In this document: piece after piece, positions 26,345 to 36,363 of the stretch
Position numbering within the stretch: the first letter of the stretch is position 1
How the letters are laid out: every line of letters begins with the position of its first letter
From: Neorhizobium galegae bv. orientalis str. HAMBI 540
GTDB taxonomy: Bacteria; Pseudomonadota; Alphaproteobacteria; Rhizobiales; Rhizobiaceae
Length of the DNA stretch: 64,000 nt
Assembly: GCF_000731315.1 (NCBI RefSeq)
Contig: NZ_HG938353.1
Coordinates: 1,426,001-1,490,000, forward strand
Direction of reading: 5' to 3'
Notes under the pieces: generated by a model
Told to the model about the DNA's origin: nothing
What the model saw: only the letters and a program-made list of their open reading frames with translations
The model's database searches: none
Translations under genes and position numbers: made by a program

Positions 26345-27967
26345 ATGATCCGTATTGAAAACATCAGCAAATCGAACAGCCACCGCATTCTCTTCATCGA
26401 GGCTTCCGCGGCGCTGAACCGGGGCGAGAAGATCGGTCTCGTCGGCCCGAACGGCGCCGGCAAGACGACGCTCTTCCGGATGATCACCGGTTCGGAGGCG
26501 CCGGACGAGGGGCAGGTCAGCGTCGAAAAGAACGTGACGATCGGTTATTTCAACCAGGATGTCGGCGAGATGGCCGGCCGCAGTGCGGTCACCGAGGTGA
26601 TGGATGGCGCCGGTCCGGTGAGCGTCGTCGCCGCCGAACTGCACGAACTCGAATCGGCGATGGTCGATCCGGACCGCCTCGACGAGATGGATCAGATCAT
26701 CGAGCGTTACGGCGAGGTGCAGGCGCGTTACGAGGAGCTCGACGGCTACGGCCTCGAAGGCCGCGCCCGCGAAGTGCTTGCCGGCCTCAGCTTCACCCAG
26801 GAGATGATGGACGGCGATGTCGGCAAGCTGTCCGGCGGCTGGAAGATGCGCGTGGCGCTCGCCCGCATCCTGCTGATGCGCCCGGACGTCATGCTGCTCG
26901 ACGAACCGAGCAACCATCTCGATCTCGAAAGCCTGATCTGGCTCGAACAGTTTCTCAAAGGGTACGACGGCGCGCTGCTGATGACCTCGCACGACCGCGA
27001 ATTCATGAACCGAATCGTTACCAAGATCATCGAGATCGACGGCGGATCGCTCACCACCTATTCCGGCGACTACGGCTTCTATGAGCAGCAGCGGGCCCAG
27101 AACGAAAAGCAGCAGCAGGCCCAGTTCGAGCGCCAGCAGGCGATGCTTGCCAAGGAGATCAAGTTCATCGAGCGCTTCAAGGCCCGCGCCAGTCATGCAG
27201 CCCAAGTGCAGAGCCGGGTCAAGAAGCTCGACAAGATCGAGCGTGTCGAGCCGCCGAAGCGCCGCCAGGCGGTCGCGTTCGAATTCCAGCCGGCGCCACG
27301 TTCCGGCGAAGACGTGGTCAACATCAGGAATGTCGCCAAGCGATACGGTAGCCGCTCGATCTACGAGGGTCTCGACTTCATGGTGAAGCGGCGCGAGCGT
27401 TGGTGCATCATGGGCATCAACGGCGCCGGCAAATCGACGCTACTGAAGCTGGTGACGGGTTCGACTGAGCCGGACGAAGGCAGTGTCTCGATCGGCGCCA
27501 GCGTCAAGATGGGCTATTTCGCCCAGCACGCCATGGATCTCCTCGACGGCGATCTGACCGTCTTCGAATGGCTGGAAGAACAGTTTCCGCGCGCGGGGCA
27601 GGGGGCGCTGCGGGCACTTTCCGGCTGCTTCGGCTTTTCAGGAGACGATGTCGAGAAGAAGTGCCGGGTGTTGTCCGGCGGAGAGAAGGCCCGTCTGGTG
27701 ATGGCTGCGATGCTGTTCGACCCGCCGAACTTCCTCGTCCTCGACGAGCCGACCAACCACCTGGATCTCGACACCAAGGAAATGCTGATCAAGGCGCTGT
27801 CGGAATACGAGGGCACGATGCTGTTCGTCAGCCACGACCGGCATTTTCTCGCCGAACTGTCGAATCGCGTGCTCGAACTGACGCCCGAGGGCATCCACCG
27901 TTATGACGGCGGTTATACGGAATATGTGGAACGCACCGGTTACGAGGCGCCGGGGCTGCGGAGCTAG
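26345..27967 (+). CDS. ABC-F family ATPase
   Basis: This 540-aa protein has two ABC ATPase domains and no membrane segment, the ABC-F layout of ribosome-associated translation factors. Domain 1 has Walker A GPNGAGKTT (about residue 34), signature LSGGWKMR and Walker B MLLDEPSNHLD. Domain 2 has GINGAGKST (about 360), LSGGEKAR and LVLDEPTNHLD. The linker between them is Gln/Lys-rich and helical (about 230-310), typical of the P-site tRNA-interaction motif. I do not assign it to EttA, Uup or YbiT. The stop is followed by a 339-base gap. Confidence 0.92.
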   Translation: MIRIENISKSNSHRILFIEASAALNRGEKIGLVGPNGAGKTTLFRMITGSEAPDEGQVSVEKNVTIGYFNQDVGEMAGRSAVTEVMDGAGPVSVVAAELHELESAMVDPDRLDEMDQIIERYGEVQARYEELDGYGLEGRAREVLAGLSFTQEMMDGDVGKLSGGWKMRVALARILLMRPDVMLLDEPSNHLDLESLIWLEQFLKGYDGALLMTSHDREFMNRIVTKIIEIDGGSLTTYSGDYGFYEQQRAQNEKQQQAQFERQQAMLAKEIKFIERFKARASHAAQVQSRVKKLDKIERVEPPKRRQAVAFEFQPAPRSGEDVVNIRNVAKRYGSRSIYEGLDFMVKRRERWCIMGINGAGKSTLLKLVTGSTEPDEGSVSIGASVKMGYFAQHAMDLLDGDLTVFEWLEEQFPRAGQGALRALSGCFGFSGDDVEKKCRVLSGGEKARLVMAAMLFDPPNFLVLDEPTNHLDLDTKEMLIKALSEYEGTMLFVSHDRHFLAELSNRVLELTPEGIHRYDGGYTEYVERTGYEAPGLRS

Positions 27968-28306
27968 GGAAGCGGATAGAGGCGGAGCGGCGTCGGCCCC
28001 TATCGCTTCTGGCTTTGGATTCCAGCTCCGGACGCTTTTGGTTCCAGAACTGCTCTACGCCGAATCTCCGTGGACGGCAGGGTGGGAAGTCAACTTTCCG
28101 TTAGGGAGAGCGTCGTAAGACGTCGTTCCGGCACGTCTGGCAAGGCCTCGGTTTCGAAGGGGTTTGCCGCTGGGCCGGCCCGCGCTCGGAACGATTTTCT
28201 GCACAGTTTTGATTGTCTCATATGCCGTTTGATCTGAATCAGTTTTTAAGGTATCCCTTTTCGCGCCGTAGCGATTTCTGGAATTATACCGCAGGGGGGA
28301 TATTCA
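27968..28306. other. 339-base gap between the ABC-F gene and the cell-wall hydrolase
   Basis: No reading frame with a plausible product was found. The right part (about 28200-28300) is AT-richer and should hold the promoter of the hydrolase gene. No clear terminator or repeat was seen. Confidence 0.5.
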
Positions 28307-29197
28307 ATGACGGCGAACGATAAGGCCCTTCTCCGGCCGGCAGTAGGCCTGGTTGGAATGATGCTTCTATCGGCATGCACGTCGGCGCAGACGACTTCGT
28401 CCATCTCACCCGCGAGCACGACCGTGAAGCCTGCGCCGGTCTCCAGGAAACTGGTCTATCACTACACGCCGGCCGATCGTGACTGCATGAAGCGGGCAAT
28501 GTATTTCGAGTCGCAGCGGTCGAGTCGTGAGGGACTGATGGCGGTCGGCACCGTGATCATGAACAGGTTGACCTCGGATGCCTATCCGCCCAGCATTTGC
28601 GGCATCGTTGCTCAGGAAAAGCAGTTTGCGCCGGGTGTCCTGACGCGACCGATCAACGAAGAAACCGTTCCGGAGCTCGATGCGGCGGTCGATGCGATCA
28701 TTCGCGGCGAGCGGAACTCGGAAGTCAGGGACGCCATGTTCTTTCACACGGCCGGCTTACGATTCCCCTATCAGAACATGCATTATGTGACGGTCGCCGG
28801 CGGCAACGCCTTCTACGAGAAGCGCGACAGGGACGGAGAGCTGCAGACGCCGCCGCCGAAACCCGCCGACGAATACGTGCTCGCACTCGTGCGGAGCAAT
28901 CCCGACCCGTTCAGCCTGATCCAGGCCAAGGAATTCGACGTTGCGTCCATTCCATCAACCGGCACGGATCCGATGGTAGCGATGAATGTCCCGGTTCCGA
29001 TCGAGCGGCCGGATCCATTGGCGGTCCGTTCGGCCAGCATCCAGCCGACTGGTACGCAATCCGTAAAGCCTCCTGTCGGGCCGGTGATCCTTGCCAGCTC
29101 CATGAGCAATGAGTGGATGCTGCGTTTCGACGCCGGCAATGCAAAGCCGACACCCACCCCGTCGCCCAAGCGATCGCCGGGCGGTGTCGACCGCTGA
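28307..29197 (+). CDS. SleB-type cell wall hydrolase lipoprotein
   Basis: This 296-aa protein starts with a lipoprotein signal peptide whose lipobox is LLSAC (Cys about residue 24). The hydrolase domain of the SleB/CwlJ type spans about residues 58-175: CMKRAMYFESQRSSREGLMA, VGTVIMNRL, CGIVAQEKQF and AMFFHTAGL. The conserved Glu of YFE is the presumed catalytic residue of this peptidoglycan-hydrolase family. The C-terminal third is Pro/Ser-rich. GGGGGGATATTCA precedes the ATG. It converges on the GST gene with ten bases between the stops. Confidence 0.85.
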   Translation: MTANDKALLRPAVGLVGMMLLSACTSAQTTSSISPASTTVKPAPVSRKLVYHYTPADRDCMKRAMYFESQRSSREGLMAVGTVIMNRLTSDAYPPSICGIVAQEKQFAPGVLTRPINEETVPELDAAVDAIIRGERNSEVRDAMFFHTAGLRFPYQNMHYVTVAGGNAFYEKRDRDGELQTPPPKPADEYVLALVRSNPDPFSLIQAKEFDVASIPSTGTDPMVAMNVPVPIERPDPLAVRSASIQPTGTQSVKPPVGPVILASSMSNEWMLRFDAGNAKPTPTPSPKRSPGGVDR

Positions 29198-29207
29198 TCC
29201 CTGAAGC

Positions 29208-29837
29208 CTATCCCGCGTTCTGCAGCTCGGCAGCCGCGGCATTGTCCTTGTCGTTGGCCCGCTGATAAGCCTCGCGTAACGCAAGTCGTCCGAAATACTG
29301 TTCGAATGCTGCGCGTTTTTCGATCGTGCCGAACCGCAGTCCGTAGCCGAGCTGCGAGCCGACATAGACATCCGCGGCGCTGAACGTGTCGCCGGCGATA
29401 TAGGCGTTCGCCCGAACGGCCGCTTCCAGCGTATCCATGACATCCTGATAGGTGCCGTAACCGACCATCCGCTCGCGTTCCTTCGGCACCTCAAAGCCGA
29501 GCACGCGGTTGCTGATGGCTGCTTCCAGTGGACCGGCCGCAAAGAACATCCAGCGGTAATAGTCGGCTCGCTTGGAGGGGGCGGGCGCAAAACCCGCCTG
29601 CGGAAAGACATCCGCCAGGTAGGCGCAGATCGCTGCGCATTCGGTGACGACAGTCTTGCCGTGCGTGATGCTCGGCACCTTGCCCATCGGGTTGACGCTT
29701 CTGTAGGTGTCGCCCTTCATCGTCGTGCCGAAATGCAGGATTTCGGTACGATAGGGGACGCCGACCTCCTCCAGCATCCAGCGGGCAATCCGGCCGCGTG
29801 ACATCGGGTTCGTGTAAAGCACAAGTTCATCTGACAT
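29208..29837 (-). CDS. Glutathione S-transferase family protein
   Basis: This 209-aa protein has the two-domain GST fold. The thioredoxin-like N terminus (LVLYTNPMSRGRIARWMLEE, then NPMGKVPSITHGKTVVTECA) contains the cis-Pro VPSI and the Glu-x-x-Ala glutathione contact. The helical C-terminal domain includes AGDTFSAADVYVGSQL, the conserved capping motif. Substrate is unknown. The start at 29837 has GGAGGA five bases upstream; an upstream open extension lacks similarity. The GNAT gene lies 68 bases upstream on the same strand. Confidence 0.88.
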   Translation of the reverse strand: MSDELVLYTNPMSRGRIARWMLEEVGVPYRTEILHFGTTMKGDTYRSVNPMGKVPSITHGKTVVTECAAICAYLADVFPQAGFAPAPSKRADYYRWMFFAAGPLEAAISNRVLGFEVPKERERMVGYGTYQDVMDTLEAAVRANAYIAGDTFSAADVYVGSQLGYGLRFGTIEKRAAFEQYFGRLALREAYQRANDKDNAAAAELQNAG

Positions 29838-29905
29838 GTGGTCCTCCGGGCAGTGATGTCTATGTTTTGGTGCAGCTTGCTTTTCAATCAAGGCGCCAAG
29901 GCGAA

Positions 29906-30367
29906 TTAGAGCGCCTTTCGGTACTGGATGAAGCCGGAGTTTTGGGCGATGCGGTCGTAAAGTCGCCGCGCCGCGGCATTGCTCTCCTGCGTCAGCCAAT
30001 AGAGCCGCCCGGCGCCGTTTGCCCGCGCGAGATCTGCAACCGCTTCGATCAGGGCTGCGCCGGTTCCGCGGCCGCGCAACGTGTTCTTGACATAGAGGTC
30101 CTGCAGATAGCAGGTCGATTCGGGCAGCCAGCAGGATCGGTGGAAGATGACATGTGCGATGGCGATCATCTTGCCGGTCTCGTCGAATGCGCCGAGCGCA
30201 TGCATCGGCTCGGCAGGATCATGAAACCGGCTCCAGGTGAGATCGTACATCTCCTTCGGCAACACGGTCTCGTAGAAGCGCAGATAGGCTTCCCAGAGCG
30301 GCTCCCAGGCGGTGCGGTCCGCTGGTTCGAGCGGACGGATGATCGCAGGCGTCGTCGTGGCGGTCAT
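29906..30367 (-). CDS. GNAT family N-acetyltransferase
   Basis: This 153-aa acetyltransferase shows the GNAT core: an N-terminal IIRPLEPADRTAWEPLW, the acetyl-CoA loop LRGRGTGAALIEAVADLA (R/Q-x-x-G-x-G/A) and the C-terminal ESNAAARRLYDRIAQNSGF. The acceptor substrate cannot be told from sequence. It is preceded on the minus strand by the icd terminator, so it has its own start of transcription or a weak read-through. Confidence 0.88.
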   Translation of the reverse strand: MTATTTPAIIRPLEPADRTAWEPLWEAYLRFYETVLPKEMYDLTWSRFHDPAEPMHALGAFDETGKMIAIAHVIFHRSCWLPESTCYLQDLYVKNTLRGRGTGAALIEAVADLARANGAGRLYWLTQESNAAARRLYDRIAQNSGFIQYRKAL

Positions 30368-30383
30368 GGCGAAATTCCCTCAC

Positions 30384-30415
30384 AAAAGAAAACGGCGGGG
30401 ATTGCTCCCCGCCGT
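30384..30415 (-). terminator. Rho-independent terminator after icd
   Basis: On the minus strand ACGGCGGGG (30415-30407) pairs with CCCCGCCGT (30400-30392) around AGCAAT, followed by TTTCTTTTG. It lies 26 bases after the icd stop. Confidence 0.92.
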
Positions 30416-30440
30416 CGAATGATTAGCCGATTTTTCGGAC

Positions 30441-31655
30441 TTAGGCAGCCATGGCAACCTTGAGATTTTCGTCCACCTTGTCGAGGAAGGCGGTGGTCGA
30501 GAGCCACGGCTGATCCGGACCGATGAGCAGTGCCAGGTCCTTGGTCATGTAGCCGGCTTCGACTGTGTCGACGCAGACGGTTTCGAGCGTGGCGGCGAAC
30601 TTGGCAAGCGCTGCATTATCGTCGAGCTTGGCGCGATGCGCGAGGCCGCGGGTCCAGGCGAAGATCGAAGCGATCGAGTTCGTCGAGGTCTCCTGTCCCT
30701 TCTGGTGCTGGCGATAATGACGGGTAACGGTGCCGTGGGCAGCTTCCGCTTCGACGGTGCGGCCGTCGGGTGAAAGCAGAACCGAGGTCATCAGGCCGAG
30801 CGAGCCGAAGCCCTGGGCAACGATATCGGACTGGACGTCGCCGTCATAGTTCTTGCAGGCCCAGACGTAGCCGCCAGACCACTTGAGGGCCGCTGCGACC
30901 ATGTCGTCGATCAGGCGGTGTTCGTAAGTAATCTTCAGCGCGTCGAACTGTTCCTTGAATTCGGCGTTGAAGACTTCCTCGAAGATATCCTTGAAGCGGC
31001 CGTCATAGGCCTTGAGGATGGTGTTCTTGGTCGACAGGTAGACCGGCCACTTGCGCATCAGGCCGTAGTTCAGCGAAGCGCGGGCGAAATCGCGGATCGA
31101 TTCGTCGAGGTTGTACATGGCCATTGCCACGCCGGCGCCCGGAGCCTTGAACACTTCCTTCTCGATCACCTGGCCGTCTTCGCCGACGAACTTGATCGAC
31201 AGCGTGCCCTTGCCCGGGAATTTGAAGTCGGTCGCCTTGTACTGGTCGCCGAAAGCGTGACGGCCGACGACGATCGGCTTGGTCCAGCCCGGAACCAGGC
31301 GCGGCACGTTCTTGCAGATGATCGGCTCGCGGAAGATGACGCCGCCCAAGATGTTGCGGATCGTGCCGTTCGGGCTCTTCCACATTTCCTTGAGGTTGAA
31401 TTCCTTGACGCGGGCTTCGTCCGGCGTGATCGTCGCGCACTTGATGCCGACGCCGTGCTTCTTGATGGCGTTGGCGGCGTCGATGGTCACCTGGTCGTTG
31501 GTGGCGTCGCGGTTCTCGACCGAGAGGTCGTAATATTCGATGTCGAGATCGAGATAGGGAAGGACCAGCTTGTCCTTGATGAGCTGCCAGATGATGCGGG
31601 TCATCTCGTCGCCGTCGAGATCGACGACCGGGTTGGCTACCTTGATCTTTTGCAT
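30441..31655 (-). CDS. icd: NADP-dependent isocitrate dehydrogenase
   Basis: This 404-aa TCA-cycle enzyme oxidises isocitrate to 2-oxoglutarate with NADP. It is of the eukaryote-like dimeric type found in rhizobia. Visible blocks are [17 protein letters not shown] at the N terminus, [19 protein letters not shown] (substrate-binding Ser/Asn/Arg), [20 protein letters not shown] and [18 protein letters not shown] with the metal-binding Asp residues. The start at 31655 has AGAGGAA about six bases upstream; an ATG at 31673 and further upstream codons are open but lack similarity. The length equals that of known orthologues. Confidence 0.97.
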   Translation of the reverse strand: MQKIKVANPVVDLDGDEMTRIIWQLIKDKLVLPYLDLDIEYYDLSVENRDATNDQVTIDAANAIKKHGVGIKCATITPDEARVKEFNLKEMWKSPNGTIRNILGGVIFREPIICKNVPRLVPGWTKPIVVGRHAFGDQYKATDFKFPGKGTLSIKFVGEDGQVIEKEVFKAPGAGVAMAMYNLDESIRDFARASLNYGLMRKWPVYLSTKNTILKAYDGRFKDIFEEVFNAEFKEQFDALKITYEHRLIDDMVAAALKWSGGYVWACKNYDGDVQSDIVAQGFGSLGLMTSVLLSPDGRTVEAEAAHGTVTRHYRQHQKGQETSTNSIASIFAWTRGLAHRAKLDDNAALAKFAATLETVCVDTVEAGYMTKDLALLIGPDQPWLSTTAFLDKVDENLKVAMAA

Positions 31656-31882
31656 GGAATTCCTCTTGGACATAGAAGGGACCTCAAGGTCCCGACGGGT
31701 GGACACCAGTGGGTGCGCTATAACATCGCCGGGCCGGAACGCAAAGGCATTGAGGCCATCATATGCGGCTTTTCGCGCGAGAAATCGCGGTGCGTCCGGA
31801 CCTGCGGACGATTGCCCTTGCCAAACCACAAAGCCTGATTAATGTCCGGCGAAATCGCTCTCCAACAGCCGGATTTGATCTC

Positions 31883-32413
31883 ATGCGGACCTTGCCGCTT
31901 GCCCTTGCCTTTTCATTAATCTCGACCTTCGCTTCGGCGGCTGATGTTACCGATCCGGTGAAAGAGGTGATGAAGATCACCGAGGACAACTGGAACACCG
32001 TCGACAGCGAATGGAAATACATCTTCGATGCCGATCCGTTGTCGCGCCTGTTCAGCAAGAAATTCCAGGGCGCCTATGCGGAAGCCGCCAAGCACCCGGC
32101 CTATGACACGGAGAACAACCAGCCGGGCGACCCCTTCGGCTACGATGTGATCACCTCATCGCAGGACGGCTGTCCGCTGAAGGAAATCAAGACCACCTCT
32201 GCACCGGGCGCCAACGGCATGACCGATGTTACGGTGACCTTCAAGATGTGGACCTGCGTCGATGAGGCGGCGGTGAAGGACAGCGTCAACGAACTGCACT
32301 TCGACGTCATCCAGGAAGCCGGCAAGCCTGTCATCGACGACATCCACCGCGTCGCCGACGGCGAGCGGGATTCGGTGATCGAAGAGATGCATTCGATCGC
32401 CAAGGGCGAGTAA
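31883..32413 (+). CDS. Secreted hypothetical protein
   Basis: This 176-aa protein has a clear signal peptide (RTLPLALAFSLISTFASAAD; cleavage after ASA) and a mature domain containing YIFDADPLSRLFSKKFQ and DPFGYDVITSSQDGC. It resembles the small periplasmic DUF3828-like group, but that is only an impression. The frame is open 40 codons further upstream, without signal-peptide logic, so ATG 31883 is chosen. It is divergent from icd and precedes the FUSC gene by 133 bases. Confidence 0.75.
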   Translation: MRTLPLALAFSLISTFASAADVTDPVKEVMKITEDNWNTVDSEWKYIFDADPLSRLFSKKFQGAYAEAAKHPAYDTENNQPGDPFGYDVITSSQDGCPLKEIKTTSAPGANGMTDVTVTFKMWTCVDEAAVKDSVNELHFDVIQEAGKPVIDDIHRVADGERDSVIEEMHSIAKGE

Positions 32414-32546
32414 CTGCGCCGGTGATCGGGCAGTCCGCCGATCTGTCGATCGTGGCCCTCAGCCCCATGCACGGTATCGCCAAACTTTATCAAAGCGATA
32501 TATTCCCTGGCCAGGAGCGGGTACCGGCATCCGCCTGGGGTAGTTG

Positions 32547-34538
32547 ATGACGTTTGCCGCAAAGATCCGAGACTGGCTGCTCGCCAACGACCCGGCGCTG
32601 TCGCGCCTGCGCATGGCAGGACGCGTGACGCTGACCGTCATCGCCGCTGTGGCCTGCCTTGTGCTCATCCACATCGCCGGCCTGGCGCTGCCGACGATCG
32701 CTTACGGGCTTGCGATCATCCTTTCGATCGAAGGAGGCGTTGCTGTCCGCGACCGGCTGCCGTCGGACCAGTTGAAGACGCGGCTGATCGGCGGCGCCGT
32801 CAGCTTGCTCTGTGTCGGGCTCGCCGCGGCGCTGGAAGACTACCGCTATATTTCCGATCCGATGTTCCTGGTGGTCATCGCCGGCGCTACCGTCGGGCGC
32901 GTCTACGGGCCGCGCGGATTTGCAGTCGGCATGTTCGCGTTTACGTCCTATTTCATGGGCGCCTACCTCAAGCCGAACCTTTCCGACCTTCCTTTGGGGG
33001 CCATCGGTCCGGTGATTGCGGTCGTCACCGGCCATTTGGTCCGCACCTATCTTCTGCCGGACGATTGGCGGCGCGACCTTCTGCAGTCGCTGGTGGCGAT
33101 CCAGGGCAGGGTGGGCGATATCCTGATGAAGCTCGCGGTTCTGTCGAGCGGCGGGGCCATGACCGACGGCGATCGGCGCGAATTGCGGCAACTCGAGGAG
33201 CGGTTGAAGGACGTGGTGCTCATGGCCGAGGGTTTCCTTCCCCGCACGGCCGACGGCACGATCGATCCGGAAGACGAGCCGCTCACGTCTCTCACGATGA
33301 AGATCTTCGACGTGCATCTCGCTGCGGAAAGCGTGATCGTGCTCTCCTTCGAGGCGCTGCCGCCCTTCCTGCTCGTTCACGCCCTGATCGAGGACGACGG
33401 GGATATGACCGAGAAGATCGCAGCCAGCCCGGCGGTCGCCGGCGACGACCGGGTGGCGGAGAACGCCCGCGCTTTAATCTGGCTGCAGACGGCGAGGGTG
33501 GCCTTGACGGAAGCCATCGAGGAGGGGCGGCGGGACCGTTTCCGGGCCATCGACGATGCGGTTGCCGCGCCGGCCTCGGCAAAGATCGATTTCTCGCTCA
33601 AGAACCCAGTGATGCGATCCGCGGTGCAGATCACCATCGCGTCGAGCCTGGCAATGGCCTTTGGCCTGATGTTGTCGCGTGACCGTTGGTTCTGGGCCGT
33701 GCTGACCGCCTTCCTGATCTTCACAAACACCAAGTCGCGCGGTGACGCGGCGATCAGAGCCCTTCAGCGCTCTATCGGCACGCTGCTCGGCATCGCGGCG
33801 GGGCTCGTCTTGGCAACGCTGGTTGGCAGTTATCCGCTGGTGTCCGCGCCGATCGCAGTGCTCTGCATATTCCTCGGATTCTACTGCCTGCAGATCTCCT
33901 ATGCGGCAATGACCTTCTTCATCTCGATCGTGCTCTGCCTGATCTATGGCATGACCGGCGTGCTGACCCTCGACCTCCTGCAGCTTAGGATCGAGGAAAC
34001 GCTGATCGGCGCTCTAGCGGGAACCATCGTCGCCTTCCTCGTTTTCCCGGCATCAACACGCTCGACCCTCGATCTTGCGTTGGGGCGCTGGTTCGATGGC
34101 CTTCACGAGCTTCTTTCCGCGGTCAGGGAGGGCCGGAGCGGTTTCGAGATCATCGCGCTTTCTCACAAGCTCGATGCCGCCTATCGCGAGATCACGCTCG
34201 CCGCGCGTCCGCTTGGCACCACCTGGTCGGTCGTCAGTCGTCCGGGCCAGGTTCGCCAGACGCTCGGCATCTTTCTCGGCGCCACCTATTGGGCGCGGAT
34301 CTTCGCCCGCAATGCGGTCCAGGCGGGACACAAACCAGAAGGCCCTGTGCTGACGGCACTGGAGGATACGTTGGCCAATATCGACGCGCTTTCCGCGCGT
34401 GGCTCGGAATGTTTCGTGGTGACGCGTAAGCTGAGCCGCGGCGGCAGCCGCCATCTGCCGATCTTCAAGCACGGCAGTCGCGTTGGCGTCGAGATGATCG
34501 GCACGATGCTGGGTAGGCTTTATCCCGCAGCCGCATAA
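32547..34538 (+). CDS. FUSC family membrane protein
   Basis: This 663-aa inner-membrane protein has two blocks of hydrophobic helices (about residues 25-175 and 355-500) separated and followed by cytoplasmic domains, the layout of the FUSC/YccS/AaeB family. The second block includes the conserved ITIASSLAMAFGLMLSRDRW and FLIFTNTKSRGDAAIRALQR segments. Members export aromatic acids or act as aluminium/fusaric acid resistance pumps, but the substrate here is unknown. ATG 32547 is used; TTG 32544 is directly before it. No membrane-fusion partner gene is nearby. Confidence 0.82.
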   Translation: MTFAAKIRDWLLANDPALSRLRMAGRVTLTVIAAVACLVLIHIAGLALPTIAYGLAIILSIEGGVAVRDRLPSDQLKTRLIGGAVSLLCVGLAAALEDYRYISDPMFLVVIAGATVGRVYGPRGFAVGMFAFTSYFMGAYLKPNLSDLPLGAIGPVIAVVTGHLVRTYLLPDDWRRDLLQSLVAIQGRVGDILMKLAVLSSGGAMTDGDRRELRQLEERLKDVVLMAEGFLPRTADGTIDPEDEPLTSLTMKIFDVHLAAESVIVLSFEALPPFLLVHALIEDDGDMTEKIAASPAVAGDDRVAENARALIWLQTARVALTEAIEEGRRDRFRAIDDAVAAPASAKIDFSLKNPVMRSAVQITIASSLAMAFGLMLSRDRWFWAVLTAFLIFTNTKSRGDAAIRALQRSIGTLLGIAAGLVLATLVGSYPLVSAPIAVLCIFLGFYCLQISYAAMTFFISIVLCLIYGMTGVLTLDLLQLRIEETLIGALAGTIVAFLVFPASTRSTLDLALGRWFDGLHELLSAVREGRSGFEIIALSHKLDAAYREITLAARPLGTTWSVVSRPGQVRQTLGIFLGATYWARIFARNAVQAGHKPEGPVLTALEDTLANIDALSARGSECFVVTRKLSRGGSRHLPIFKHGSRVGVEMIGTMLGRLYPAAA

Positions 34539-34598
34539 GACTTGCCGATTGCCCCGGTCACCGGTATTCCGGCCTTGGATTTGGATACGGAAACAGAC

Positions 34599-35450
34599 AT
34601 GTCAGGCACTAACAGCGAGCGCGAACTCATAGCCGAAGGACCGGCGGTCATCCTGGTCGAGCCGCAGCTCGGCGAGAATATCGGCATGGTGGCACGCGCC
34701 ATGGCCAATTTCGGCCTCGCGGAACTGCGCCTGGTCAAGCCGCGCGACGGTTGGCCGAGCGAAAAGGCTCGCTCCGCCGCCTCCAAGGCCGACCACGTCA
34801 TCGACGGCACGAAGGTGTTCGAGACGCTGGAAGAGGCGATTGCCGATCTCAATTTCGTCTACGCGACGACGGCGCGCGAGCGTTACGGCTTCAAGCCGGT
34901 GCGCTCGCCGGTGACCGCGGCCGAGACCCTGCGCACCAAGTTCAAGGTGGGCGAGAAGACCGGCATTCTGTTCGGACGCGAACGCTGGGGTCTCACCAAC
35001 GAGGAAGTGGCGCTCGCCGACGAGATCGTCACCTTTCCGGTCAATCCCGCTTTCGCCTCGCTAAATATCGCTCAGGCCGTGCTGCTGATGTCCTATGAAT
35101 GGATGAAATCGGGCATGGAAGATCTTACCGAGACAGTCTTTCTACCGATCGAACAGCGTCCTTCCACCAAGGAACAGGTCATTGGCCTGTTCGAGCACCT
35201 CGAAGAGGCGCTGGACGCCCGCAATTATTTCCATCCGCCCGCGAAAAAGCCAAGAATGATCGACAACCTCCGCGCCGTCATCTCGCGGCGGGGTTTTACG
35301 GAACAGGAGATCAGCGTGTTCCGGGGCGTCATCAACTCGCTCGACCGTTTTCCCCGCGGATGGTCGAAAAAGGACGGGCCGAAGCCTGAAAAGGCGGATC
35401 TGCCCAAAGGGGCATCTGGGGAGAAGACGGGGAATGACGCAGACGAATGA
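34599..35450 (+). CDS. trmJ: tRNA (cytidine/uridine-2'-O-)-methyltransferase TrmJ
   Basis: This 283-aa SPOUT-class methyltransferase corresponds to TrmJ, which methylates position 32 of tRNAs. The three SPOUT motifs are visible: [20 protein letters not shown] near residue 15, [20 protein letters not shown] near 125 and [17 protein letters not shown] near 155. A C-terminal helical extension is usual for TrmJ. ATG 34599 has GGAAAC eight bases upstream; an open extension to 34542 is ignored. The stop codon lies inside murI, which starts 17 bases earlier. Confidence 0.9.
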   Translation: MSGTNSERELIAEGPAVILVEPQLGENIGMVARAMANFGLAELRLVKPRDGWPSEKARSAASKADHVIDGTKVFETLEEAIADLNFVYATTARERYGFKPVRSPVTAAETLRTKFKVGEKTGILFGRERWGLTNEEVALADEIVTFPVNPAFASLNIAQAVLLMSYEWMKSGMEDLTETVFLPIEQRPSTKEQVIGLFEHLEEALDARNYFHPPAKKPRMIDNLRAVISRRGFTEQEISVFRGVINSLDRFPRGWSKKDGPKPEKADLPKGASGEKTGNDADE

Positions 35451-36231
35451 ATCGAAACCTGTGCTGATGTTCGATTCGGGCATCGGCGGGCTGACGGTGC
35501 TGCGCGAGGCACGCGTGCTGATCCCGGAACGCGGCTTCATCTATGTCGCCGACGATGCCGGTTTTCCCTATGGCGACTGGGAAGAGCCGGCTTTGCGCGA
35601 GAGGATCATCACGCTCTTTGCAAAATTGCTCGACGAATACGATCCCGAGGTCTGCGTCATCTCCTGCAATACCGCCTTCACCCTGGTCGGCGCCGACCTG
35701 CGCGAAACCTTTCCGAAGATGACCTTTGTCGGCACCGTTCCGGCGGTCAAGCCGGCTGCCGAACGCACTCGTTCCGGCCTCGTCTCCGTTCTCGCGACCC
35801 CGGGCACCGTCAAGCGCGCCTATACGCGCGACCTCATCCAGTCCTTCGCCACTCAATGTCACGTGCGCCTCGTCGGCTCCCAGAACCTCGCCCGCATGGC
35901 GGAAGCCTATATCCGCGGTGAGACGATTTCCGACGAAGCGGTGCTGGCCGAGATCGCGCCGTGTTTCGTCGAGAAGGACGGCAGGAAAACCGATATCGTC
36001 GTGCTCGCCTGCACACATTACCCCTTCATGGCCAATGTGTTCCGCCGGCTCGCCCCCTGGCCGGTGGATTGGCTCGACCCGGCCGAGGCGATCGCCAGAC
36101 AGGCACGTCGAAAAGTGCCGCTGGTCGAGGGCGCCGAGCATCCGGATAATTACGATTTCGCGGTCTTCACCTCCGGCAATCCCGACTTCGCCACCCGCCG
36201 TCTGATGCAGGGTTTTGGGCTGAGGGCCTGA
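35434..36231 (+). CDS. murI: Glutamate racemase
   Basis: This 265-aa cofactor-independent racemase supplies D-glutamate for peptidoglycan. The N-terminal [18 protein letters not shown] and the two catalytic cysteines in VISCNTAF (about residue 75) and [10 protein letters not shown] (about 190) are intact. It overlaps trmJ by 17 bases, so the two are probably cotranscribed, and ends at a hairpin with six T residues. Confidence 0.96.
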   Translation: MTQTNESKPVLMFDSGIGGLTVLREARVLIPERGFIYVADDAGFPYGDWEEPALRERIITLFAKLLDEYDPEVCVISCNTAFTLVGADLRETFPKMTFVGTVPAVKPAAERTRSGLVSVLATPGTVKRAYTRDLIQSFATQCHVRLVGSQNLARMAEAYIRGETISDEAVLAEIAPCFVEKDGRKTDIVVLACTHYPFMANVFRRLAPWPVDWLDPAEAIARQARRKVPLVEGAEHPDNYDFAVFTSGNPDFATRRLMQGFGLRA

Positions 36232-36246
36232 GCGCTATCGAGCAAT

Positions 36247-36270
36247 GTGGCTTATTTGCCACGCTTTTTT
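36247..36270 (+). terminator. Terminator after murI
   Basis: GTGGC (36247-36251) pairs with GCCAC (36258-36262) around TTATTT, then GC and six T residues (36265-36270). The stem is short but the T run is strong. Confidence 0.6.
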
Positions 36271-36299
36271 GGTGATGACTGCAATTCGCGATTGTGTGC

Positions 36300-36327
36300 T
36301 TGCTCGGCGGGCGATCTCGTGTATTAT
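36300..36327 (+). promoter_or_regulatory. Candidate promoter of a small peptide gene
   Basis: TTGCTC (36300-36305) and TATTAT (36322-36327) are spaced by 16 bases, 37 bases before the ATG of a 31-codon frame with a strong ribosome site. The region is AT-richer than the surroundings. Confidence 0.45.
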
Positions 36328-36363
36328 TTATCTATTCCGCAAATCGAACACAGGAGGCGTGAA

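Noticed and set aside
24712..26487. Minus-strand open frame of 591 codons across tig
   Set aside because: It is a shadow of the trigger factor gene: high GC third positions in tig keep the antisense frame open. The translation is low in diversity and has no family motif.
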